Assembly (NCBI RefSeq): GCF_052857255.1
Contig: NC_135505.1
Span: 44,594,520-44,658,519, forward strand
Length of the DNA stretch: 64,000 nucleotides
Direction: 5' to 3'
Source of the DNA: Amblyomma americanum
Lineage: Eukaryota; Arthropoda; Arachnida; Ixodida; Ixodidae
In this document: positions 1 to 11,060 of the stretch, piece by piece
Layout: each line of letters opens with the position of its first letter
How positions within the stretch are numbered: position 1 is the stretch's first letter
Made by a program: the position numbers and the translations under genes
The notes under the pieces: model-generated
Told to the model about the DNA's origin: nothing
Seen by the model: the letters and a program-made list of their open reading frames with translations, nothing else
Database searches by the model: none

Positions 1-690
1 CGCAACAACCTCATCCTCACTGTCACTTTGGTCACAGCAGTAAAGCTTGCCAATTTGCGACGCGTTGCCGAATTTTCGGGGCAACCATTCCACAGGCCTT
101 TGCATATCTTAGGGGCCCAGTTGCGGACTCTGTGGCGGCGTTCATCCGGCTGATGATGCTGGCTGTCCTAAACATTCTGATGAGCCGAATATTCTGGAAA
201 TCATCCAGAAGATAATGTGGTCTAGAGCTGATGCTTATGCACAATTAGACTGAAAAAGGCTTTGTTATGTAGGACTTTGCTAGGCCATCTGGGTCTGAGG
301 TAGAGGCGTTGTTGACTAAGTCTGTGGTCTCAGCTGTCGAAAAGGCGTTTGCTGGCGTTGTGGATCGTATGCTGTCAACCTTCGGTGAAGCCCTCTCCCA
401 GGTTATATCCAGCCAGTGAGCTCCTTCAACTGTTGGTTTTTCCGCTCCATCAACTAGTCCTTCGCATAGCATCTCTGGTGTGTCTCCCCTTATTGCTATT
501 CCTGCTGCGTCCTCGTTTGTGCGAGTGCATAATGCCGGGGATAACAAGCTGTCTGCCGTTTGCTCTGCGGACGTCTAGATGGCGAATCCTTCCCAGAAGC
601 GTTCAGGCCCTTCCTTTCTGTCGAATCCTGCCCTCCCGAACAAAAAAAAAACAAGAATGGTTACCCCGGTAACGCGCATAAAGCCGATGT
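1..690 (+). pseudogene. LINE A ORF1 (gag-like), C-terminal remnant
   Basis: This is the left-arm copy of the ORF1 remnant better preserved on the minus strand at 12992-14182. The first 120 bases encode the zinc-knuckle region, with CHFGHSSKAC followed by RCRIFG. The right-arm copy reads RCRICG here, so one further cysteine has been lost in this copy. ORF1 proteins of I/Jockey/R1-type LINEs bind element RNA through such CCHC knuckles; the role is inferred from the family. The reading frame is broken after about base 240 and continues in other frames to about 690. It cannot make an intact protein. Confidence 0.6.
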
Positions 691-924
691 GTTAAATCAA
701 GCTGTCATAGCCTCTCTGATTTTACAGTCATCATGGCGGGCTAAAAAGTACTACTGTAGAATTGTCGCTATATCATACTGTCTTTTCACAATTTACAGAA
801 GCGTGTCTCATAATTCGTCCTAGACATAATTTTACTTCACGAAAGCTGACTTACTCCTCTTAGGTCATTCTATAAAACATTTCGGGATTTCCGAGTCGAT
901 CGCTATAGCGGTAGGGGTGGTGTC

Positions 925-1400
925 TTGTTAACACTAATTTATTCTAAAATATTTATTCAGGCGCATGTGTCACACCAAATTTTAAGTCCTGACTGCGAAT
1001 TGTTGGCTGCAGACATTGAAATTCCACAGTGTGCTCCCCTTACCTTTGCTACATTCCATCAGGTGTCCACAGAACAGATCACTAACATATTCTTTTGGGT
1101 TCTAACTACAGAGTAGTGATTGCTGGTGAATTCAATTCTCATCATGTAATTTGGGGTTTCCTCACAGATGCATGGGACCAGTTTCGTTAGTCATTGATGC
1201 CGGCAAGAAACGCGCGTTGCTGCAAAAGTTCAGGAGCCACTTACATGCGTGCCGATTCTCGGTCTGTGATTGACTGAACATTGGCAGCGAACAACTTGAA
1301 GGCTTCGTTGCGGTCAACAATGGATTGTGGTACTAGCTGTGATAACTTTCCGATTACTTTCACTATAGCAGCTTGTCCTCTTACGGCGACTGTTGATCCT
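925..1400 (+). pseudogene. LINE A APE-type endonuclease remnant
   Basis: In shifting frames the plus strand encodes EFNSHHVIWG near 1128-1160 and TMDCGTSCDNFPI near 1318-1355. These correspond to the GDFNAHH and SDHFPI blocks of the apurinic-type endonuclease of non-LTR retrotransposons, which nicks target DNA. The second aspartate and the histidine of the SDH motif are changed (SCDN), so catalysis is lost even without the frameshifts. The N-terminal half of the domain is not clear. The mirror copy is on the minus strand near 12300-12770. The clade (I-like) is inferred from the linked ORF1 and RT pieces. Confidence 0.6.
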
Positions 1401-1499
1401 CAAAAATTCGTCAACCACACACTTTTCCAAAAAACCTGTGCATTCCTTTTTCTCTTTTTCTCCTCCATTGCATCATCTTATAACCTGGATCATGCTTAA

Positions 1500-2250
1500 C
1501 AGATTTTTCTGCAATGATTGCATCATTTTTCTGTGTCAGGTACCTCTGAGTGTTCCGTGTTCACACTGCAAACTACGGTCAAAAACAAACAGGACTTTTT
1601 GTGTTGTTGCGATGAGAGTGAGAGAGCCTATCGATTAAAAAAAATGCCATTGAGAGCCTCTCTCATAGCCACTTCCCGTGGATTTGGACAAATTACAAAT
1701 TTTTCGGGGCTTCACTCAAAAGAACCGGTGCTAAGGCAAAAGAGGAGTACGATGAAAATTTGAGCAGTCATCTGTCAACACAAACACCGGTTCACTGAAC
1801 GCAACCATAATTCGCCGTCCGTACATTTTACAGAGTCTGGGGTGTTGCCAGCCCAGGAAGCAAAAAATTAACTTGAACAGAAAGCGAAAGGTCTTGCTCT
1901 GCTCTTTCAAGCGCGGTTTGTGGTTCCGTTCGTCCTACCCCCGCCGCGCGCAGATTACATTAACCATACATTGTCTGAATTTTTTTTCTATAGTTTTTGG
2001 CCTATAACCTGCTGCTCCTGGAAGCGATGGGGTCACTATCGGTATGATCTCTTGTGCAAGGCTTTACCTCGGATGTATTGCATATTGTTAACGTGTCCCT
2101 TGAGACCGCTTGGCTCCCTCCAAAATGAAAAATAGCGATAATAATTGTACTGCTAGCAGATCCCAAGAAGACTTTTGTAATCGATAATATTCGGTCGAAT
2201 TCCCTCCTGTCTAATTTAGTAAAACTTATTGAACGCATTGTGTAGAGCTG
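1500..2250 (+). pseudogene. LINE A linker and 5' part of reverse transcriptase
   Basis: From about 2015 the plus strand reads PGSDGVTIGMI, then NVSLETAWLPP, then LLSNLVKLIERIV at about 2205-2245. These match the start of LINE RT domains (PGxDGI, W..A.I.PI, RPISLxxxxxKLxERxx). The coding signal stops at a TAG just after ERIV, and the catalytic YxDD region is absent, so LINE A is truncated or interrupted here. The stretch 1500-2000 has no recognisable motif and is probably the decayed endonuclease-RT linker. The right-arm equivalent is on the minus strand at 11440-11700. Confidence 0.55.
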
Positions 2251-2320
2251 TCTTACAGTTCTTTTTATTGCATTACAAGCCTTCAGTGCTTCTCCGAAAA
2301 GGTTTCGTCGTGGGTGCTCG

Positions 2321-2468
2321 CCCTGGACTGCTCAGTTAGAATTGAAACGCAGAATTACGGTTGCAAAGGAGACGAAAGAAGGTCCTGTGTGCAGCCCTGG
2401 ACTGCTCAGTTATATTTAGAAAACAAAATTAGGGTTGTAAAGGAGAAGAAAGAAGAGAGAGGTTGCTT
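2321..2468 (+). repeat. 74-bp tandem duplication at LINE A/B junction
   Basis: Two diverged copies of a 74-base unit beginning CCCTGGACTGCTCAGTTA lie head to tail (2321-2394 and 2395-2468). The right arm holds the same pair in reverse (about 11255-11395). The duplication therefore predates the large inverted duplication. It lies where the two convergent LINEs meet. Confidence 0.7.
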
Positions 2469-2639
2469 AATGACGGGAAAAGCAAAGAGGATAGCCGGAA
2501 AAATAAATATCTGGCCTTATACTCTACACTGGTGAACGGGAAGAGAGAAAAAAGTGGGTGAGGATGAGAATGATGATGATGGAAGAAGGTCGATTAAGAA
2601 AAAAAGAAAAAGAAAGGCATACTTTCCTACAACACTTAC

Positions 2640-3400
2640 ATCACCGGTGTTTTTTAAGCGCTTAAAAAGCGTGAGAGCGCTCGCGTTGCCTGTACAGTTC
2701 TCGAACTATCTTACAAAGCTTCGAGGATCAAATCCTCCGAGAGGGGCCTGGTGTCAAAAGACTTCAAAGCGGATGCTAGCATGAGTCTTTCTCGTGAATA
2801 TGCTAGGTATACCACAAAGACATGTTCGGTAGTCTCTAGCACGCCATATGTGGTACAGTCCGGGGAGTCCCCATGTCAAATTAGGTGCAAGTACTTCAGC
2901 GTGAAGGAGACATTCGAACGTGATCTGTGAATTATGAATATAATAGGGCGCGGTATTCCACGAGGAACAGGAAAAGTCCTCGCCGGATCTAGCCGTTTAA
3001 GGCGGGTGTGTCGAGTGCCTGGAAGGGACCAGCATCTAACATTCGAACTCCTCATAGATCCCGAAAGGAGACAAGTGGTGTCCGGTCCAGAAAGCCGTAC
3101 AGCTGCTCGCGGGCCACTGCTCAATGCGTTCATTGCTTCAGCGTCGGCGGGCTCATTTCCATCGTGGCCGCGGTGTCCAGGGATCCACTGGAACACTTTA
3201 CGGTGGCCTTTTGTCTGAGCGAATGACAGGAGTCTAACGATATCAAGAGCTAGAGCTTGGTAGGTTTTGTGGTGTAGAAAGCGTCCCATAATTTGTAGCA
3301 CAGGTTTAGGGTCAGTGAAAATACACCAATCAAGAGGCGGTTCTCCGCACATGTGGTGAATCTGTTACCGAAGGCCCGCAAGTTCGGGTGCGGTTGAACT
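2640..3400 (-). pseudogene. LINE B RNase H and C-terminal cysteine motif, left copy
   Basis: The minus strand from 3352 reads DWCIFTDPKPVLQIMGR and later VFQWIPGHRGHDGNEPADAE. This is the RNase H fold found in I-clade ORF2 (TDS and GHxGxxGNExAD motifs). The second aspartate block is TDPK instead of TDSK, and GHCG is GHRG. Downstream, near 2860-2650, frames read ETTEHVLC and LSEDLILEAL, matching the C-terminal CxxC..H..C segment of such ORFs. RNase H would remove template RNA during reverse transcription; here the frame is disrupted. Confidence 0.7.
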
Positions 3401-4259
3401 AGACTTGTGTCCTAAAATGAATATCTATGTATGCGTGCACACAGTTTTGGGATTCTGACCAGATGTAGGCAAGAGCAAGTTGATTCAGTCCGATAACCAA
3501 CATCGCCGATTTCTTGAGTATGCCAGGGACATTCAGCCATACTGAAGGCTGAGCCATCACCCATGGTGGCTGAAAGGGATGATGCGGCAGGGCATAATCT
3601 GAGGGCAATTCGGATTGATGAAAATTCGAACGGGCGAAACTGCTTTCCGGTCGCTCAACAAAAATCTTCATCAGAGGATGACAGCAGTGCCGTGTAAGCA
3701 CGAGTAAATATACACGAAGTGGTTCGTTTGACTGGCAGATCGATATTGGGCACGCACGAGATTCCTGAATCGTACCTTTGTTCGTGGCACAACGTGGTAA
3801 TTCGAGGCATATCTTGAGTGCCTGTTCTCGAACAATCTTTAATCTCTACAAGCAGGCAATGCTCATGTTAGAGAGTACAGGAAGGCTGTTACGAATGAAG
3901 CCTATAACATAGTACGGTAAAGTCTTAGCAGAGGAGCGCTCCTTTGGGCACCATTTAATTACTGCTACGAAGCTAAGGACATGGCCAAATGAGTGTCTTT
4001 TCTATAGCACATTCATATGCCTCGACCATAAGAGATCGCGGTAATTGATAATGCCCAAAAAACATGTGGTGGTAGACGTATGGCATTGAAACCCTTTGAA
4101 CTGTTACCGGGTTCACACTTGCGTGTTCACACTTGCGGGTTCACTCGCATTCACACTTGCGTGTGAATGCGAGCACAGTACATTAACCCTCACGCCGTAG
4201 GTACCTTCAAGTAGATGGCACGGCACGTTGTAATCTCGCGCACTTTTGCGGACGTGTCG

Positions 4260-5540
4260 AAACCGAATCTCAGATGGAGATATTATAAGCATAGGCACTT
4301 ATATAATTGTGTGGGGGAAGTTCACTCACCAGTAGAATCAACACCACGTTAAATAGGGTTGGGTTGAGAACTCCTTCCTGAGGAACTCGACGGCAAACCT
4401 GATTACGGGTACTCTGTCCATCAGGTGTAGACTTATAAACGGACCGGCCGTTGGGGTAACTTACAATCCACAAGTACATTCGGCCGCCAATGCCTATGCC
4501 GTCAATGGCATCAAGGATGGCGTCTTGAAGTACGTTATCGTAGGCCCCTTCGATGTCCAAGAACACAGCCGCGACGAGTCGACGACTACGTTTCTCATGT
4601 TCCGCTGTCGATATGAGGTCAATTTCGCTGTCAATCGAACAACGCCCTCGCCGGAAACTGGTCAGTATATGCGGATAAAGAGCATTCTGCTCTAAAAACC
4701 ATTCGTGCCGCGCCAGCGCCACTCGCTCCACACCCTTACCGACGCAGCTTGCTTGTGCAACTGGCCGGCATGAGATAAGCTCATAAGAAGGCTTTCGAAG
4801 CTTCAAAATAGCAACTAGGCGGCTTATCTTCCAATGTTATGGAACGAATCTGGAAGCCCATGTGTCATTGTAGTCGCTGAGCAGCCCAGTTCGGCCTTCC
4901 ATGCCAAGTTGAGAGAGAGACGCGTACGAAATGTGGTCAGGCCAGGTGTAGATACACGCCTACAAGAGGAAAGAGCAGCTGCTAGTTCAAGCATCGTGAA
5001 TATCATGTCGTAGTGGTCGTCTGGTGAAAGTGGCCCAAAAGCCTCCAAACTGTTTGATGCTACCTGGCTGGTGCCCACAACCATTTTGCAGAATTTCTTT
5101 GCTACATCTACATTATTACGGCGTTGGTGAATGGACAGGGTATGAAACGGATACCTTTCTTGTGGGGGTGAATGCAAGCTCCCGGCTGCATGCCAAATAC
5201 GCGATAGCGGTTTGCGAGGGTCCATCGATGAACAGAACTGCCTCCAACATTGTCTTCGTAATCTCGCGAGGTGGTGCTTTATTTGTCATTGAGCTCAGCG
5301 ACAAAGGGCGAGATCATACGTGGATTTAGTTCTTCTGTATTTCCTTTTGGCGCGCCGACGGACTGCGCGTAGTCGTTCGAACTTCATGCCAATAATAGAT
5401 CCTGCCGTAGGCGCGCATATATACCAGGTGGTCTCACCGAGAGAGGAGGTAATCAGGTCTGCTATATTAGACCCTGACGTGCGGTGCACACAGTAAGTCT
5501 CCACGGACGTTTTAAAGGCAGGCCAGTCTATATATCGCAC
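4260..5540 (-). pseudogene. LINE B linker and reverse transcriptase, left copy
   Basis: From 5540 downwards the minus strand encodes the basic linker FERLRAVRRRAKRKYRRTKS, then DPRKPLSRIWH, SCRRVSTPG, and an open stretch 4806-4270 with SCVGKGVERVALARHEWFLE, VAAVFLDIEGAYDNV and RVPQEGVLNPTLFN. These are RT motifs 0 to 4 of the I clade, whose product copies element RNA at a nicked target. The catalytic YADD block reads YAYN at about 4272-4283, so the enzyme would be dead. The frame is broken near 4820 and again after 4270; a thumb region follows to about 3700. The mirror copy is at 8177-9447. Confidence 0.75.
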
Positions 5541-5629
5541 GCGAGAAAACCTGTCCTTTTAGCGTCACTGTCAAGCAGATGTAAAAAAGAAGTCGCGGCT
5601 TTAGTCACTTTGTAAATCGCCAAAGAATA

Positions 5630-7580
5630 TGGCAGCGCAGAACAGTCGATACTCATTAACAATCTTGACAAAATTTGGCCGCCTATTTACATTCTTGCAT
5701 TGGTGCATAAATTCCTAAAAGAGAGATGTTTCTTCAGTTCCAACGTTTCCTTTCCTTCCGAAAGTTGTTCTCAGACTAGAGGTGTGCCTGAGGTATCGCT
5801 CCTGTCATCTTCTCTTTTTAACATACTAATGCGGGACTTACGTATTCAGGGTGACATCAAAGTGTAAGTGTATGCAGATTACATAGCCATTTTCGCTCCT
5901 TCTAGGGACTTTCATTCACTGTACCAACTATTGTAAGCCCACCTCAAGGCTCTCGAAGTTTGCCTTTGTAAGCTACATTTAATTCTCGACGCGAAAAAAT
6001 CTTCCGTTCTCGTTTTCCCTCCAGCGTCCCCTCTGTATATCTGTCTACTGTATTGTGGCGCCCAAATCTCGCCGCTTGAGTCCTTAAAATACCTGGGTGT
6101 AAGATACGGCCCTCATCTAGACGGGTGAGCTTATATCAAAACTGTAGTCTTTAATGGTGAGCGAGCTCTTGGTCTCCTGACACGAATCAGCAGTAAGAAA
6201 TTTGGCATGCGCTTAGAATCCCTCTTACTTCTCTATAAGACTTACGTAAGACCAATATTGGAGTTCCGTTGTGTTCTGTTCTCCAGTTGTACTAGATAGA
6301 AAATTGAACCTCTGGTGCTTTTAGAGACGTTCGCTCTACGGCTTTGCTTGGGATTGCCAAAATCAGTGGCAAATCGTGTCCTCTTGCGGGAATCCCACGT
6401 ACAGGGCTTGAACTCTCGCTTCCAGCTCCTCACAGTGCGCGCCTTCTTACGGGGACATGACCGTTTGCCTAAAGTGCCTCCTCCAATTTTTTTTCACAAA
6501 CCCAGCCTTGCTTCTAGACAAACATTGGCCGCGCTATAAACTGCCTCAATTTAGGTTTGCTGAGTACCTCTTGTCTAGAATTGCTGTCTCGCTTTGGTCA
6601 TTGCCATGCGTTAGCAATGTGCAGGCTGCGTCAACTGTTCGCTTCGACCACACGCAGCCGCTATAAGCACAGAACTTATCTGCCAATATGGTAATTTGTC
6701 TCCTGGAAGAATATGTGTTCCGCTATCGGAGCGACGTAGCGGTTTTCACAGGCACATTTCGACATGGCGAACAAGCAGCAGTAGGTGTTTATTCCCACAC
6801 ACTAATGGTGCTATTCTCTTCGCGCCCCTGACTATACACCAATTTTTGTTCCTGATTTTTTGTTTTTAGTTTGGCCCCACAAAAAGTTCCTTGCAACAGT
6901 TCACATGCAATCATTCTCTCCGATGGTCTCTCAGGCTTGACAGTGCTTGAAAACTCGAGGGCTAGTCTCTTGTACCATTCCCTAATATACTTTTTACCCT
7001 TGCATGTCCAAGAGGTGCGTTTTCAGTGGGTTCCAGGGCCCTTTGGCTCTACTTCAAATACGATAGCTAATTTCTTAGGTAAATCAGGTATTAATGGCCC
7101 TGTTGCCCATGTTATTCCAAACGTTACCTTGCTGACCGCGACCCGTTTGGAACGTTTACAACAGCACCGGAGCCTGAGGCATGAGAGCATCCTTGCTACG
7201 GCGGATTCCGAGCATTTAAAATTCCCATTAAACTAACGTTCTTGCGCATCAATGCATATTGAGCTTTTCATGACGCTGTTTCGCTGCTGAATTCTTCGCT
7301 TTTATCTATATATTTATGTTGTCCTTGGATCGTGCCGTCGAATATATGTGCGTAATGCGGGGACGTTGAAACGATAGATCAATTTATTTTCTACTACCGG
7401 CTGTTTGTACGACAGAGAATTAAAATTTAGCAAATTCCTCTACCTCAAAAAGGACTTTCGTTTACTCTTCCCGTCCTCCTCTCCTTCGGTGCAACCGTCA
7501 AAGGGCATGTCATTAAGCAGCTGTGTGAGCTTCTTCACAGTTATATTATTGAAACCGGGAGATTTTTGTGTTAACTTCTA
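5630..7580 (+). pseudogene. LINE C, decayed RT-RNase H fragment
   Basis: Plus-strand frames between 5640 and 7580 encode an ordered set of LINE ORF2 motifs. These are TRGVPEVSLLSSSLFN, VYADYIAIFAPS (YADD changed to YADY), SLKYLGVRYGPHLDG, LLYKTYVRPILEF and ALRLCLGLPKSVANRVLL, then an RNase H segment FQWVPGPFGSTSNTIANFL (6871-7236). A C-terminal ETI-type cysteine region ends near 7565. Stops and frameshifts are frequent. It is a different family from LINEs A and B, probably Jockey/I-like. It lies wholly in the loop, so it may be the sequence around which the inverted duplication formed or a later insertion. Confidence 0.7.
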
Positions 7581-7934
7581 GATGCCTTTACTTTTCTCTC
7601 AAAATTATTTTATTTCTGATTATTCTTTTAAAATGTAGTTATTCAGCCAAAACGGCTTTGTTTCCTGATTTTCATTCCGATATCGTCAAGATCTCTTTGC
7701 ATTCGTGATTTTAGTTTTTATTTTATTTACTAATATTTATTTATTATCTTTGGCGCAGATTTCTCTATTTCTAATTACGAGCCGCTTGAGGTGAACCTGG
7801 AGGAGCTTTTTTCCTTTTTGCAGCTGCACCAAACCGTAGCCAATCTCAACTGTGGGTATGTGCTATCGTCTTTGAGACAACAACGACCACCGATTCACGA
7901 CGCGCCTTTGAGACCAGGCAGCGCGCCTGACCCC

Positions 7935-8035
7935 GCCTGGAATCCTCAGAAGTCATACAGTCATTGCGTAATCAGGGTGTAGAAGAGCCTTATGTCAAAA
8001 TATGGATGACATATTTGGACATATATGGAAGACAC
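7935..8035 (+). mobile_element. RTE LINE scrap
   Basis: The sequence around 7945-8005 nearly matches 47222-47281 inside the RTE LINE: both contain GTCATACA, GCATTGCGTAATCAGGG (first base differs here) and GAGCCTTATGTCAAAATA. In the RTE it encodes the RT segment VIQALRNQGVEEPYVKI. Only about 100 bases are left. Confidence 0.7.
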
Positions 8036-8176
8036 ACCTGACCTGAAAAATAAAATTAATAAGAAGCATAAACTCTATCACAACTTTATCAAATCAAAAG
8101 AAATCAGTGAACTGAAGACTCAAAATATACTGAAACCGCCTGAAAAAAGAACTGCTAAAAGGACAGGTTTTCTCGC

Positions 8177-9447
8177 GTGCGATATATAGACTGGCCTGCC
8201 TTTAAGACGTCCGTGGAGACTTACTCTGTGGACCTCACGTCAAGGTCTAATATAGCAGACCTGATTACCTCCTCTCTCGGTGAGACCACCTGGTATATAT
8301 GCGCGCCTACGGCAGGATCTATTATTGGCATGAAGTTCGAACGACTACGCGCAGTCCGTCGGCGCGCCAAAAGGAAATACAGAAGAACTAAATCCACGTA
8401 TGATCTCGCCCTTTGTCGCTGAGCTCAATGACAAATAAAGCACCACCTCGCGAGATTACGAAGACAATGTTGGAGGCAGTTCTGTTCATCGATGGACCCT
8501 CGCAAACCGCTATCGCGTATTTGGCATGCAGCCGGGAGCTTGCATTCACCCCCACAAGAAAGGTATCCGTTTCATACCCTGTCCATTCACCAACGCCGTA
8601 ATAATGTAGATGTAGCAAAGCAATTCTGCAAAATGGTTGTGGGCACCAGCCAGGTAGCATCAAACGGTTTGGAGGCTTTTGGGCCACTTTCACCAGACGA
8701 CCACTACGACATGATATTCACGATGCTTGAACTAGCAGCTGCTCTTTCCTCGTGTAGGCGTGTATCTACACCTGGCCTGACAACATTTCGTACGCGTCTC
8801 TCTCTCAACTTGGCATGGAAGGCCGAACTGGGCTGCTCAGCGACTACAGTGACACATGGGCTTCCAGATTCGTTCCATAACATTGGAAGATAAGCCGCCT
8901 AGTTGCTATTTTGAAGCTTCGAAAGCCTTCTTATGAGCTTATCTCATGCCGGCCAGTTGCACAAGCAAGCTGCGTCGGTAAGGGTGTGGAGCGAGTGGCG
9001 CTGGCGCGGCACGAATGGTTTTTAGAGCAGAATGCTCTTTATCCGCATATACTGACCAGTTTCCGGCGAGGGCGTTGTTCGATTGACAGCGAAATTGACC
9101 TCATATCGACAGCGGAACATGAGAAACGTAGTCGTCGACTTGTCGCTGCTGTCTTCTTGGACATCAAAGGGGCCTACGATAACGTACTTCAAGACGCCAT
9201 CCTTGATGCCATTGACGGCATAGGCATTGGCGGCCGGATGTACTTGTGGATTGTAAGTTACCCCAACAGCCGGTCCGTTTATAAGTCTACACCTGATGGA
9301 CAGACTACCCGTCATCAGGTTTGCCGTCGAGTTCCTCAGGAAGGAGTTCTCAACCCAATACTATTTAACGTGGTGTTGATTCTACTGGTGAGTGAACTTC
9401 CCCCACACAATTATATAAGTGCCTATGCTTATAATATCTCCATCTGA
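8177..9447 (+). pseudogene. LINE B linker and reverse transcriptase, right copy
   Basis: Open stretches 8177-8422, 8492-8893 and 8911-9447 together cover the basic linker, the PGxTT/SCRRVSTPG block and RT motifs: SCVGKGVERVALARHEWFLE, FRRGRCSIDSEID, FLDIKGAYDNV and RVPQEGVLNPILFN. The YADD site reads YAYN at the end of the last stretch, as in the left arm, so that change predates the duplication. This copy has FLDIKGAYD where the left has FLDIEGAYD, and the 133-residue stretch differs from its partner at only about three residues. Confidence 0.75.
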
Positions 9448-10347
9448 GATTCGGTTGCGACACGTCCGCAAATTCGACACGTCCGCGAGATTACAACGTG
9501 CCATGTCATCTACTTCAAGGTACCTACGGCGTGAACGTTAATATACTGTGCTCGCATTCACACGCAAGTGTGTATGCCGCTACCCGGTAACAGTTCAAGG
9601 GGTTTCAATGCCATACGTCAACCACCACAGATTTTTGGGCATTATCAATTACCGCGATCTCTTGTGGTCGAGGCATATGAATGTGCTAAAGCAAAGACAC
9701 TCATTTGGCCATGTCATTAGCTTCGTAGCAGTAATTAAATGGTGCCCTAAGGAGCGCTCCTCTGCTAAGACTATACCGTACTATGTTATAGGCTTCATTC
9801 GTAACAGCCTTCCTGTACTCTCTAATATGACCATTTCCTGCTTGTGGACATTAAAGATTGTTCGAGCACAGGCACTCAAGATATGCCTCGGATTACCACG
9901 TTGTGCCTCGAACAAAGGCACGATTCAGGAATCTCGTGCGTGCCCAATATCGATCTGCCAGTGAAACGAACCACTTCGTGTATATTTACGCGTGCTTACA
10001 CGGCACCGCTGTCATCCTCTGATGAAGATTTTTGTTGAGCGACCGGAAAGCAGTTTCGCCCGTTCGAATTTTCATCAATCCGAATTGCCCTCAGATTATG
10101 CCCTGCCGCATCATCCCTTTCAGCCACCATGAGTGATGGCTCAGCCTTCAGTATGGCTGAATGTCCCTGGCATACTCAAGAAATCGGCGATGCTGCTTAG
10201 CTGACTGAAGCAACTTGCTCTTGCCTACATCTGGTCAGAATCCCAAAACTGTGTACACGCATACATAGATATTCATTTTAGGACACAAGTCTAGTTCAAC
10301 CGCACCCGGTAACAGATTCACCACATGTTCGGTAACAGATTCACCAC

Positions 10348-11060
10348 ATGTGCGGAGAACCGCCTCGTGATTGGTGTATTTTCACTGACCCTAAACCTGT
10401 GCTACAAATTATGGGACGCCTTCTACACCACAAAACCTACCAAGCTCTGGCTCTTGATATCGTTAGACTCCTGTCATTCGCTCAGAAAAAAGGCCACCGT
10501 AAAGTGTTCCAGTGGATCCCTGGACATTGCGGCCACGATGGAAATGAGCCCGCCGACGCGGAAGCAATGAACGCATTCAGCAGTGGCCTGCTAGCAGCTG
10601 TACGGCTTTCTGGACCGGACACCACTTGTCTCCTTTCGGGATCTATGAAGAGTTCGAATGTTAGATGCTGGTCTCTTCTAGGCACTCGACACACCCGCCT
10701 TAAACGGCTAGATCCGGCGAGGACCTTTCCTGTTCCTCGTGGAATACCGCGCCCTATTATATTCATATATCACAGATTACGTTCGAACGTCTCCTTCACG
10801 CGGAAGTACTTGCACCTAATTTGATATGGGTACTCCCCGGACTGTACCACATAATGCGTGCTAAAGACTATCGAACATGTCTTTGTGGCATACCTAGCGT
10901 ATTCCCGAGAAAGATTCATGCTAGCATCCGCTTTGAAGTCTTTTGACACCAGGCCCCACTCGGAGGATTTGATCCTCGAAGCTTTGTAAGATAGTTCGAG
11001 AACTGTACAGGCAACGCGAGCGCTCTCACGCTTTTTAAGCGCTTAAAAAGCACCGGTGAT
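10348..11060 (+). pseudogene. LINE B RNase H and C-terminal cysteine motif, right copy
   Basis: The 158-codon open stretch 10348-10824 encodes DWCIFTDPKPVLQ and VFQWIPGHCGHDGNEPADAE, the TDS-like and GHCGxxGNExAD blocks of LINE RNase H. The GHCG motif is intact here but GHRG in the left arm, so the left copy took that hit after duplication. Downstream frames to about 11050 hold ETIEHVFVA-like and SEDLILEAL segments of the ORF2 C-terminus. The protein is not intact because frames break on either side. Confidence 0.7.

Larger units (their letters stand above)
1..5563. repeat. Left arm of giant inverted repeat
   Basis: This stretch is the reverse complement of 8154-13686: base 1 pairs with 13686 and base 5563 with 8154. 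In samples compared by eye identity ranged from about 95 % (around 3000-3060) to 99 % (around 4800-4890), with small indels such as extra short tandem copies near 4110-4165. The arm contains the 3' part of LINE A on the plus strand and LINE B on the minus strand, meeting tail to tail near 2250-2470. Because both arms share this composite, the duplication happened after both insertions. The arm is cut by the window start, so its true length is unknown. Confidence 0.95.
2465..5563 (-). mobile_element. LINE B, 5'-truncated I-clade element, left-arm copy
   Basis: On the minus strand this is a 5'-truncated non-LTR element. It runs from the end of the endonuclease at 5563 through linker, RT, thumb, RNase H and a C-terminal cysteine motif to a 3' untranslated tail ending near 2465. 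The tail has a CAT-rich stretch and an ATATTTATTTTTCCGGC block resembling 3' ends of other I-like LINEs here (compare 40990-41035). Its 5' end coincides with the end of the inverted-repeat arm. It is broken by many stops and frameshifts, with YADD changed to YAYN. Confidence 0.75.
5564..8153. other. Loop of the giant inverted repeat
   Basis: These 2.59 kb separate the two arms and are not palindromic. They hold LINE C (5630-7580), an AT-rich stretch (7581-7930) with no recognisable coding signal, and a short RTE LINE scrap (7935-8035). From 8040 to 8153 frames read LKNKINKKHKLYHNFIKS, which resembles the endonuclease-RT linker of CR1-like LINEs but is too short to assign. Confidence 0.8.
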
